A stretch of DNA of 36,259 nucleotides from a virus, in the IMG/VR virus record IMGVR_UViG_3300017917_002974, positions 1 to 36,259 of that record; one strand, written 5' to 3'. Shown here piece after piece: positions 14,846 through 21,081 of the stretch. Within the stretch, counting starts at the first letter, position 1; every line of letters starts with the position of its first letter. The notes under the pieces are model-generated. The model did not search any database. It was not told the origin of the DNA and was given only the letters and a program-made list of their open reading frames with translations. Position numbers and translations under genes: made by a program.

Positions 14846-16125
14846 TATTTTCTCCTAGATCGTCTGTTACTACGATCTTCATTTGAACCAGCATCTCCTG
14901 ATGGTCCACCGCCTCCCGATGGGCTACTGCTAGGGGCACTAGGAGTGCCTCCAGAGGGCATAGGAGCCGTTGTAAGCGTTGTTGTAAGGGCAGTTACAGC
15001 AATGACAGCCCTTCTTGTTTTTACATCTACATTTGATCCTGTAGGAACATACTCATCTAGGCCTTCTCCGAATATGTCAATCTCATCCTCAAATGCTTCT
15101 TTAACCTCTGCTGGTGCATCTGACATTGCCTCAACAAGCGCTGCTTCTTCTTGTGGTGAAAGTTCCGAAACTTCTATTTCTTGAAAAATTTCTTTTGCTT
15201 CTTCGCCAGTAATAGCATTTAAAATTTCTGGATTGCTGGATAGTTCTTTTGCCTCTTCAGAATCAACACCATTAGAAATAATGTTTTCAATAGCAGCAAC
15301 AATTTCTTCTTTTGTTAAATTTTCTGTATTTTTGATTAATTCAGAAACTTCTTTTTCTAATGTTTTAGGAACTTCTGCTGTAGTTGTTGTAGTTATTTCA
15401 GGAATCGTTGTCGTTGTAGTAGTTGTGCTTGTTGTAGTGGTCACTAATGTAGTTGAGGTTGTTGTTGGTTCAAGAGTTGTTGTTGTTTCTGGAACCGTTG
15501 TTGTTTCTGGGACTGTTGTTGTACTCGTAGTAGTGGTACTTGTAGTAGTGGTAGTTGTGGTAGTTGTCGTTGGTACAAAAGCTTGTCTTGTAAAAGCTGA
15601 TTCTGGAACAATTGCCCATTCCCCATTAACCAACCACCAAAGTTGAACCCAAGCTCCTCCTCCATTTTCATAAAACCAAAGCGTTATCTCTTTCGAAACT
15701 CCTGCTTCAAATGAAATAGGCTCAGAGACACTTCCTCCACCACCCTTATCCCACCAGTCATAAGTAATTTGTTGCCCATCTAAGTAGAGAATTGTCCCAT
15801 CGTCTGCTTGAGCCATAAATGAAATATCCTGTGATATTTCAGATGTTATAAAACCTTCATACTTAATTACGAAATCCTCATATAAATCAAGAACTGGTAT
15901 CTGATCAAAATAATGTTCTATTTTTGATGTTGTATAAGTGCCAAAAACTTCAGTTGTTGGAGGGACTGGAGGAGACGAATTAAAATCATTATTAGTGGTT
16001 AGATTATTGTAAACAGTAACAAAAAGACCCGGTTCAATATCTGCATTTGCAGGAGATGAGAAAAAGCCCAAAACAAGAACAGGGGTTATTATCCAAGAAC
16101 CTTTTCTAAACCTTAATCTTCTCAC
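14845..16125 (-). CDS. Secreted PA14-domain protein with Thr-rich linker
   Basis: This 426-residue protein begins with a signal peptide (basic MRRLRFRKGS, a hydrophobic core, then SSPANA before Asp29). Residues 30-185 look like a PA14 domain: VIKYEGFITSE, SFMAQADDGTILYLDGQQI and the ITLWFYENGGGAWVQLWW ending. PA14 domains usually bind carbohydrate. Residues 186-249 are almost only Thr with Val/Pro/Glu, followed by an acidic helical domain (250-370) and a Gly/Ser/Pro-rich stretch ending in basic RSNRRSRRK. No LPXTG motif is present. It is the first of two adjacent secreted surface-type proteins. Signal peptides are rare in phage tail proteins, so display on the host is likelier than virion assembly. 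Confidence 0.75.
   Translation of the reverse strand: MRRLRFRKGSWIITPVLVLGFFSSPANADIEPGLFVTVYNNLTTNNDFNSSPPVPPTTEVFGTYTTSKIEHYFDQIPVLDLYEDFVIKYEGFITSEISQDISFMAQADDGTILYLDGQQITYDWWDKGGGGSVSEPISFEAGVSKEITLWFYENGGGAWVQLWWLVNGEWAIVPESAFTRQAFVPTTTTTTTTTTSTTTTSTTTVPETTTVPETTTTLEPTTTSTTLVTTTTSTTTTTTTIPEITTTTTAEVPKTLEKEVSELIKNTENLTKEEIVAAIENIISNGVDSEEAKELSSNPEILNAITGEEAKEIFQEIEVSELSPQEEAALVEAMSDAPAEVKEAFEDEIDIFGEGLDEYVPTGSNVDVKTRRAVIAVTALTTTLTTAPMPSGGTPSAPSSSPSGGGGPSGDAGSNEDRSNRRSRRK
15379..15570 (-). repeat. Thr-codon low-complexity tract
   Basis: About 64 codons encode mostly threonine, with short VPETTT and LEPTTT interruptions. The opposite strand is accordingly GT/TTG-rich and gives a spurious Val-rich open frame. 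Such Thr linkers are common in surface proteins of Gram-positive actinobacteria, where they act as extended, often glycosylated stalks. Codon usage alternates ACA, ACT and ACC, so this is not a simple trinucleotide repeat. Confidence 0.8.
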
Positions 16126-16149
16126 ATAACAATAATACTTTATTAAGAG

Positions 16150-16482
16150 TTAAACAACATACTCAACGCCGCTTATCACCAACGATGCTGTTGCTGCATT
16201 ACTCGTAATATATATTGATGAGTTAGCATTTAAAACAATTGATGTGTCGTATGTCAATGTTTCTCCACTGAGAATCGTAGCGTTGCTAAAAATTTGATTA
16301 TTTGCAACAGCCGATCCTCCTGCTGGAATTATGTGAATATTTGAAGTGATTGTGCTTGCTCCGGTATTGCAGATATTTATATTCTTAACAATTGCATATC
16401 CACCAGAATTTGATGTTATTGTATATACATTACCTGTTTGGGTATTTCCAATATAAAGATTTTTTGGTATTAAATTAGGCAT
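16150..16482 (-). CDS. Small beta-rich virion protein
   Basis: The start is ATG 16482, which overlaps the stop of the upstream gene (TAATG); a longer frame to 16497 has no better site. The 110-residue product starts MPNLIPKNLYIGNTQTG and is a run of Thr/Ser/Asn-rich strands (YTITSNSGGYAIVKNINICN) ending LVISGVEYVV. This is typical of small structural proteins in aquatic phages, possibly head or tail decoration. The family is not recognised with certainty. Confidence 0.65.
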   Translation of the reverse strand: MPNLIPKNLYIGNTQTGNVYTITSNSGGYAIVKNINICNTGASTITSNIHIIPAGGSAVANNQIFSNATILSGETLTYDTSIVLNANSSIYITSNAATASLVISGVEYVV

Positions 16483-16826
16483 TAGACCCCCATCCAATTT
16501 AAGATTTCAGTATCATATACTGTTGTATTCATATCTTGAACAACAACAGCATCAAGAACATGATCAACATATTCTCCTGAAGTATGAGCAGTCGCTGTTG
16601 TTCCATCAAAACCTCTTTGTTCAATTGTGAAAGAATTTGCACTTCTAGTCGATATTAGAATTTTTTCTTCAGATGGAGTTCCACGACCTATTGAGATAAC
16701 AAACTGATTGTTTGCTCCTGTAGGAAATGTTGAACCATCTACTACTGAAAAAGAGGTAGAAACATTTGATATATTTGCAGATAATGTTGTTGTTAAAGCA
16801 TTTCCTACAAATTCTCTCCTGATCAT
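16482..16826 (-). CDS. Small virion structural protein
   Basis: This 114-residue protein starts MIRREFVGNALTTTLSANIS. It contains GSTFPTGANNQFVISIGRG and SFTIEQRGFDGTTATAH, a pattern seen in small phage structural proteins of the capsid/tail block. It ends ILNWMGV and is joined to the next gene by TAATG. It is part of a series of four short virion genes after the capsid gene. Confidence 0.65.
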   Translation of the reverse strand: MIRREFVGNALTTTLSANISNVSTSFSVVDGSTFPTGANNQFVISIGRGTPSEEKILISTRSANSFTIEQRGFDGTTATAHTSGEYVDHVLDAVVVQDMNTTVYDTEILNWMGV

Positions 16827-16835
16827 AAAACCACC

Positions 16836-17216
16836 TTAGTTGAGAGAAATACTCAAGTCGCCAGAGGCTATTCTTAAAGTATCTCCAGAAGTAACAGAGC
16901 GACTGCTTGTTAAAGAACCATAAACAAGGATATTGCCAGAGGTCAATGCGTCACAGACAGCAACAGCAACAACCGTTGCTGTTGGCATTCCTGTAAAGTC
17001 AACATTGGCACTATTGGTTGCTGTTCCGCTTGATGAAGCGTTGAAAGACACAGCTTTTCTTGCATAAGAACCACCAGATACTTCAGTACCAGAAGTGCTA
17101 TCTGTTGGTGCAACAGTATACAATGCCAAATAAACAGTTGGCATTGTGTATGAAGTCGTACCAAGAATATGATCGAGAACCTTATTCTCTAAATAGTTAC
17201 TAAGGTTTCCGGCCAT
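16836..17216 (-). CDS. Conserved phage structural protein
   Basis: This 126-residue protein starts MAGNLSNYLENKVLDHILG, followed by TTSYTMPTVYLALYTVAPTD and VSGGSYARKAVSFNA. This sequence type is common in aquatic phage genomes, where it is annotated as a virion or tail protein. The product is beta-rich after the first helix and ends SGDLSISLN. It sits two bases after the Lys/Ala-rich gene, within the virion cluster. The precise position in the particle is unknown. Confidence 0.7.
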   Translation of the reverse strand: MAGNLSNYLENKVLDHILGTTSYTMPTVYLALYTVAPTDSTSGTEVSGGSYARKAVSFNASSSGTATNSANVDFTGMPTATVVAVAVCDALTSGNILVYGSLTSSRSVTSGDTLRIASGDLSISLN

Positions 17217-17218
17217 AA

Positions 17219-17527
17219 TTAATTCTCCTTGTTTTTAAGAAAATCTTCAATCTCAAATGGATCAGCTATTCTAAAATTATCTAATTCTAGCAATCTGCTC
17301 GCTATCTCAGAAGAAACTTCCTGAATATGATTATCTCTTGTAAAAGTAACATCATGTGATGTATAGGATGCTCCAGATTCAAAAACAATAATTACATTAT
17401 CACTCTGAACTGTTTCAACAACCTTTGCTTCTTTTTTTGGAGCAGCTGCTTTTTTTGGAGCAGCTTTTTTTACAGGCTTCTCTTCTTTATTATTCAAATC
17501 TTCTGATTTAATTACATTGTCAGTCAT
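17219..17527 (-). CDS. Lys/Ala-rich small protein after capsid gene
   Basis: This 102-residue protein has an N-terminal tail of Lys/Ala/Pro repeats (KKAAPKKAAAPKKEAK), like histone H1-type tails. A compact domain follows, with VIIVFESGASYTSHDVTFTR and a helical end EVSSEIASRLLELDNF. The basic tail could bind DNA or the acidic capsid interior. It lies just past the terminator that follows the major capsid gene. A head-tail joining role is possible because short proteins with a similar C-terminal half occur there, but I do not recognise the family. Confidence 0.6.
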   Translation of the reverse strand: MTDNVIKSEDLNNKEEKPVKKAAPKKAAAPKKEAKVVETVQSDNVIIVFESGASYTSHDVTFTRDNHIQEVSSEIASRLLELDNFRIADPFEIEDFLKNKEN

Positions 17528-17565
17528 AACTTATAGGATACCATATTTTCTTAATAAATGCGAAA

Positions 17566-17589
17566 TGGGGAGGTTTTTACACCTCCCCA
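17566..17589 (-). terminator. Hairpin terminator after major capsid gene
   Basis: TGGGGAGGT (17566-17574) pairs perfectly with ACCTCCCCA (17581-17589) around a six-base loop, between the capsid gene stop and the next gene. Only a short T run follows on the minus strand, so it may be partly read through, giving high capsid mRNA and lower downstream mRNA. It could also protect the capsid transcript's 3' end. Confidence 0.75.
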
Positions 17590-17613
17590 AATCACAATTT
17601 GTTTTAAATCAAA

Positions 17614-18645
17614 TTACAGTGAACGCAACTTAACATTCTTACCGATTACATATGAATCAGCATTTTCGATGTTGCTTGCAACTCTCATGTACTGAGTGTA
17701 CTCAATTGTGTCGGTCTTTGGCTTGAACTGACGGTAAACAGTAATGTCACGGTGGATACCAATAACACGGTTGTTCGGGAAGGTCAACTCAACGAAACCA
17801 TGCGAACCGCTGGTGCCTGAGTAGTCACCTGCTGCTGCTTCTGGCATAAGAGGAACCTCAAGCAATGGAATACCAAATGGTGAGATACCAGTTGAACCTG
17901 GACCACCATTTGCTCGCATTGCGCCCTGCAAAAATGCCATGTCACCAACGGTTGATGCTGGTGATGGTGCGCCTGCTGTTGCTGGCGTTGCAGAGTTTGG
18001 ATTTCCAAGGCTGTAGATCGTATCTTGTACGAGTCCGGAACCAGAGAAGAATCTCAACTCATTTCTGCGCTGCAAATACTTTGTTGGCAAGTTACGAAGA
18101 ATACGGTCATATGTTGCTCTGGAAACATTGTTTCCTCCTTCGTCAACAACACGACCATTGCTTCGTGCAAGCTTGTTAAAACCATCAAGTGCCTTCAAAA
18201 GACCGTTGTTGGAAGATGTATTACCATTGATGAACAAATCGTCAAGGTCATTGGCTGTTTGACGAGCCATGATCTGAGCAATATGGTCTTCAAGGGATGC
18301 ACCCTCAATATTGTCCTCAAGTGACTCTGTTGAGATTGCCCAGTCAAGACGCAACTTAACTGTGCTCAAAGAGACCTTGGTGAATGTGACAGCGGCATTG
18401 GAACCAGTGTCTGTTGCTTCGGTTGCCTTTGAAAGCAAACGAGTACCAACGGAAACCTTGTCGATTTCCATTTGTGGTGTACGCATGCGAACGACTCTTG
18501 CGTTCTGCATTAATACGGACTGATCAATAACATAATCAAGGAAGCGGTTAGACTGTGCTGGCTTCATTAAGCCGCCAGAGTCATTACCTACTACGCTTGT
18601 TGTTACTTCATCAGCTTTCGATAGAATTTCTTCTTGTGATGCCAT
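17614..18645 (-). CDS. Major capsid protein (HK97 fold)
   Basis: This 343-residue protein starts MASQEEILSKADEVTTSVVG. It has HK97-fold features: KPAQSNRFLDYVIDQSVLM, a spine-helix region TESLEDNIEGASLEDHIAQI, ARQTANDLDDLFINGN and the C-terminal YTQYMRVASNIENADSYVIG. Length is typical for an HK97-type capsid without a large N-terminal delta domain, consistent with a separate scaffold. It lies immediately after the protease/scaffold polyprotein and has AGGAGGAGTAAAATAT upstream of the ATG. A hairpin terminator follows. It forms the capsid shell. Confidence 0.92.
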   Translation of the reverse strand: MASQEEILSKADEVTTSVVGNDSGGLMKPAQSNRFLDYVIDQSVLMQNARVVRMRTPQMEIDKVSVGTRLLSKATEATDTGSNAAVTFTKVSLSTVKLRLDWAISTESLEDNIEGASLEDHIAQIMARQTANDLDDLFINGNTSSNNGLLKALDGFNKLARSNGRVVDEGGNNVSRATYDRILRNLPTKYLQRRNELRFFSGSGLVQDTIYSLGNPNSATPATAGAPSPASTVGDMAFLQGAMRANGGPGSTGISPFGIPLLEVPLMPEAAAGDYSGTSGSHGFVELTFPNNRVIGIHRDITVYRQFKPKTDTIEYTQYMRVASNIENADSYVIGKNVKLRSL

Positions 18646-18663
18646 ATATTTTACTCCTCCTAC

Positions 18664-19023
18664 TTATGACTCATAACCCAAAACGCCAATGACGCTTTGT
18701 GGTAAATACATGTTGCCCCAGAAAGACTTGTCTTGAGACTTTGTGATGGTCTCTTCCTCTTCGTCTTCCTCTGGATCAACGCTCTTTTTGATAGCACCAG
18801 CGTTAGCAAACTTGGTAACTTGCTCTTCAGTTTCTGCGAGAGCTTTTTCTGCTGCATCTAATTTTTCTTGAAGTTCAGCGGAGCTGGCTTCAAATCCCTT
18901 TGTGATGGTGTCGATTTTTTCTTGAACAGATGCTTCAATCTCTTCTTTAATTGAAGTAGCGAAGGTATCCAGTTTTTCGTCAACCACAGCACCGAGGGCT
19001 TCTTTAAGGATTTCAATATCCAT
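18664..19023 (-). CDS. Nested in-frame scaffold protein
   Basis: An ATG at 19023 (codon 585) has AGGAGG at 19029-19034, five bases upstream. The 119-residue product starts MDIEILKEALGAVVDEKLDT and is largely predicted coiled coil (EEIEASVQEKIDTITKG, then SSAELQEKLDAAEKALAETE). It ends in an acidic stretch and GVLGYES. A scaffold nested at the 3' end of the protease gene is the lambda C/Nu3 arrangement. Scaffolds direct capsid protein assembly and are cut by the protease. Confidence 0.65.
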   Translation of the reverse strand: MDIEILKEALGAVVDEKLDTFATSIKEEIEASVQEKIDTITKGFEASSAELQEKLDAAEKALAETEEQVTKFANAGAIKKSVDPEEDEEEETITKSQDKSFWGNMYLPQSVIGVLGYES

Positions 19024-19785
19024 TTCTTCCTCCTGTGTGTTTTCAGTTACTTCAACTTCAGTTGAAGCATTTTCTTGAACATCCGGAACAAGCCAATTAA
19101 CCATTCTTTTAATTAGAGAAAGCTTGTTAATTTCTTGTTCATTCATGTTAAAGACCTTATCATAGTTTACATCATTTTGCAATGAATTGTCTTGCATTTT
19201 AAGCAATTCTGATTCTTCTTCCATTTTATTAATAGAAGCAAGAAGTTGATTAAGCATCATTGTCATAGAATCTTCTTCTTCTGAACCTTCAGATTCTTCT
19301 TCAACTTCTGTTTCTACTGATATTGTCTCATCAGAAGATAAAGTTGCGTTTAATTGCCAATGCAGTTTTTGATGCATATCAATACGACCTGCTAAATAGT
19401 CAGCAACACCTTGCTCGTTTTCTTTACTAGCAACATCAAATGCCATCTTCAAGACTTCAACATACGCACCATTTTTGTCATATAAATCAGCGGCAAGTCT
19501 TCTTGCATTTGTTGTATCACTTGCATCTTCAAAAGAAGCAGCATCTTCCATCTCTGAAAGAGTCAAAGGAAAACCACCGACTTTACGGATATTCTCTGCA
19601 AGTGGATCAACTGCTCCATATGTTTCTTCATAAATTTCACCAAAAAGTTCATGAAATTCACTAAAATCAATACCTTGCACATTCCAATGAGCTCGTTGTG
19701 CTGAAAAAGACAACACAACAGTATCTGACAAAACTTTCTGGAGGGCTTTGATTGTTGCAGGTTTAGCCTGAACACTCTTCTTCAT
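18664..19785 (-). CDS. Nested in-frame product: Dps-like domain plus scaffold
   Basis: An ATG at 19785 (codon 331 of the polyprotein) has AGGAGG at 19791-19796, five bases upstream. It would give a 373-residue protein starting MKKSVQAKPATIKALQ, exactly at the beginning of the Dps-like domain. That placement makes separate translation likely. Dps subunits form 12-mer cages that store iron and bind DNA. With the scaffold attached, this product could assemble inside the prohead. An additional ATG at 19905 has a weaker site. Confidence 0.55.
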   Translation of the reverse strand: MKKSVQAKPATIKALQKVLSDTVVLSFSAQRAHWNVQGIDFSEFHELFGEIYEETYGAVDPLAENIRKVGGFPLTLSEMEDAASFEDASDTTNARRLAADLYDKNGAYVEVLKMAFDVASKENEQGVADYLAGRIDMHQKLHWQLNATLSSDETISVETEVEEESEGSEEEDSMTMMLNQLLASINKMEEESELLKMQDNSLQNDVNYDKVFNMNEQEINKLSLIKRMVNWLVPDVQENASTEVEVTENTQEEEMDIEILKEALGAVVDEKLDTFATSIKEEIEASVQEKIDTITKGFEASSAELQEKLDAAEKALAETEEQVTKFANAGAIKKSVDPEEDEEEETITKSQDKSFWGNMYLPQSVIGVLGYES

Positions 19786-20775
19786 AGTTTCCTCCTTTTT
19801 CTTTTTCTTATTTGGAATTGTTGGAGTTGCAAAACGATTACCTTGCTCTGGGTTTTTAATTCCTGAACCCATGCCGGAGGCCGTCACCTCTCCTTCCTTC
19901 TTCATATTCTTCTCTTTAGTGTTCTGATATCTTTCAAGAAGTCTGCGACCTTTTGCAGCAAGCGCTGCAGCATCCTGCATATTTTGAGGAACAGGCTCTC
20001 CCCAAGCCGCAGCAGATAATGCCAATCTTGTTGGCTCACCATTTGGCTTCTTCATTGGGCCGGATGGATTAGTAAAAAATCTTGTTAAGAAAGAACCTTT
20101 TCTACGCATCTTTTCTGGCGTATCTGCTGCTCCTTTCACACCCGGCTTTAGGTTTGCACCCTCTGTCTGCTTAAAATGTCTACGACCTGCAGCAGTAAGA
20201 CCACCCTTGGGATCTTTAAGAGGCTGTTTTGCCTTTTCTAAATCAAAGTCAAGATCCTCGATTACATCTAGAATGTAATCAAGATTGCCATCGATATCCA
20301 TTTTTACAATATCAACAATTGCAAGCGCATTTGCTGGATTATCAACCAAACTCAACTCACCCAAAGTATATTTCTTAATAACATTGGCCGGTCTACCTCT
20401 AAACATCTTTTCAGTTGATTCAGCTTTTTCAACAATTTTTCCGCCAATAGAAAATGCTTTTAAAGTTCCATCAAGAATTTTTTCCCAAGTATTCTGGGCA
20501 CCTTTAGAAATATAAGCACTGACTTTAATAGCCTTGTACTTTTCTCCATCTTCACCTGTAATTTCTACAGGCTCATAACTGATAGCCTTACCTACAGCGA
20601 TAGGGGCATGCATCTCACGGATGTTGCCTCCCCAGTTCTTAAATGCCTCAAGAGATGCATTGAATTCAACAATATCTCCCGATTTGTCTATATTGTCAGC
20701 AGTAGCAATACCGCTTACAATTCTTTCCTCTTTTTTGATCATATCAATTGGGAAAGATAAATTAAAATTTTCCAT
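18664..20775 (-). CDS. Prohead protease / DUF6321-like / Dps-like / scaffold polyprotein
   Basis: This 703-residue protein has several parts in one frame. Residues 1-160 are an S78-type prohead protease: SGIATADNIDKSGDIVEF, H56 in EMHAPIAVG, S109 in LKAFSIGG and YTLGELSLVDNPANALAI. Residues 186-285 (GGLTAAGRRHFKQTEGANLK onward) resemble the DUF6321 domain of other phage proteins. Residues 335-490 look like a Dps/ferritin-like domain: AHWNVQGIDFSEFHELFGE with H363 and H375, then D390 and E394 in VDPLAENIRKVGG, closing DMHQKLHWQL. The usual Dps Asp after the second His is replaced by Gly. Residues 490-703 are acidic and coiled-coil, scaffold-like. It lies between an 87-aa gene and the capsid gene. 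Internal starts at 19785 and 19023 have strong ribosome binding sites. Confidence 0.85.
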   Translation of the reverse strand: MENFNLSFPIDMIKKEERIVSGIATADNIDKSGDIVEFNASLEAFKNWGGNIREMHAPIAVGKAISYEPVEITGEDGEKYKAIKVSAYISKGAQNTWEKILDGTLKAFSIGGKIVEKAESTEKMFRGRPANVIKKYTLGELSLVDNPANALAIVDIVKMDIDGNLDYILDVIEDLDFDLEKAKQPLKDPKGGLTAAGRRHFKQTEGANLKPGVKGAADTPEKMRRKGSFLTRFFTNPSGPMKKPNGEPTRLALSAAAWGEPVPQNMQDAAALAAKGRRLLERYQNTKEKNMKKEGEVTASGMGSGIKNPEQGNRFATPTIPNKKKKKEETMKKSVQAKPATIKALQKVLSDTVVLSFSAQRAHWNVQGIDFSEFHELFGEIYEETYGAVDPLAENIRKVGGFPLTLSEMEDAASFEDASDTTNARRLAADLYDKNGAYVEVLKMAFDVASKENEQGVADYLAGRIDMHQKLHWQLNATLSSDETISVETEVEEESEGSEEEDSMTMMLNQLLASINKMEEESELLKMQDNSLQNDVNYDKVFNMNEQEINKLSLIKRMVNWLVPDVQENASTEVEVTENTQEEEMDIEILKEALGAVVDEKLDTFATSIKEEIEASVQEKIDTITKGFEASSAELQEKLDAAEKALAETEEQVTKFANAGAIKKSVDPEEDEEEETITKSQDKSFWGNMYLPQSVIGVLGYES
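19029..19034 (-). promoter_or_regulatory. Internal ribosome binding site for nested scaffold
   Basis: AGGAGG at ideal spacing (AAGAA) before the in-frame ATG 19023, in a Glu-rich linker. It supports independent translation of the short scaffold from the polyprotein mRNA. Confidence 0.65.
19791..19796 (-). promoter_or_regulatory. Internal ribosome binding site for Dps-like product
   Basis: AGGAGG, spaced five bases (AAACT) from the in-frame ATG at 19785. It is as strong as the sites of stand-alone genes in this window. It overlaps codons for a Lys/Glu linker (KKKKKKEET), so the linker could encode it by chance, but the position exactly at a domain boundary argues for use. Confidence 0.6.
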
Positions 20776-20817
20776 AAAGACCTCGTAATTAATAATTATA
20801 CATCAAAAAATATATAA

Positions 20818-21081
20818 TTAACCAAGTGCATACATAGATAATGTGACATTGGCGGTTAATACTTGGAATTTTGTGTAATCTCCATCAAATACATTATAAA
20901 AATGTGCTTCAGATTGACCATGACCAATCTTTACAGTGAATTTACCATTAAGCTTAACTTCTGCATAATCTGCCGACTGGTTCATAAATCCAATTTGTGA
21001 TGTGTGACGACCAATGCTCACTTCACCATCTGTGCTGTCAACATCTGCCATCGCAAACACCATTGTCTGACCTTCTGCCAT
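20818..21081 (-). CDS. Small beta-rich protein between portal and protease
   Basis: This 87-residue protein starts MAEGQTMVFAMADVDSTDGE and ends VLTANVTLSMYALG. It is mostly short strands with Gly/Asp turns and has no membrane segment. GGAGGAAATTAA precedes its ATG, which lies directly after the portal stop. Its place between portal and protease suggests a virion or assembly role such as capsid decoration. I do not recognise the family. Confidence 0.65.
   Translation of the reverse strand: MAEGQTMVFAMADVDSTDGEVSIGRHTSQIGFMNQSADYAEVKLNGKFTVKIGHGQSEAHFYNVFDGDYTKFQVLTANVTLSMYALG

Noticed and set aside
14691-14939. An 82-codon minus-strand frame ending in the small membrane gene region
   Set aside because: It is out of frame with both the PA14 gene and the 58-aa membrane gene, which have good start sites.
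15233-15646. A Val-rich plus-strand frame that looks like a membrane protein
   Set aside because: It is the reverse of the Thr-codon tract of the PA14 gene; the apparent hydrophobic helix is an artefact.
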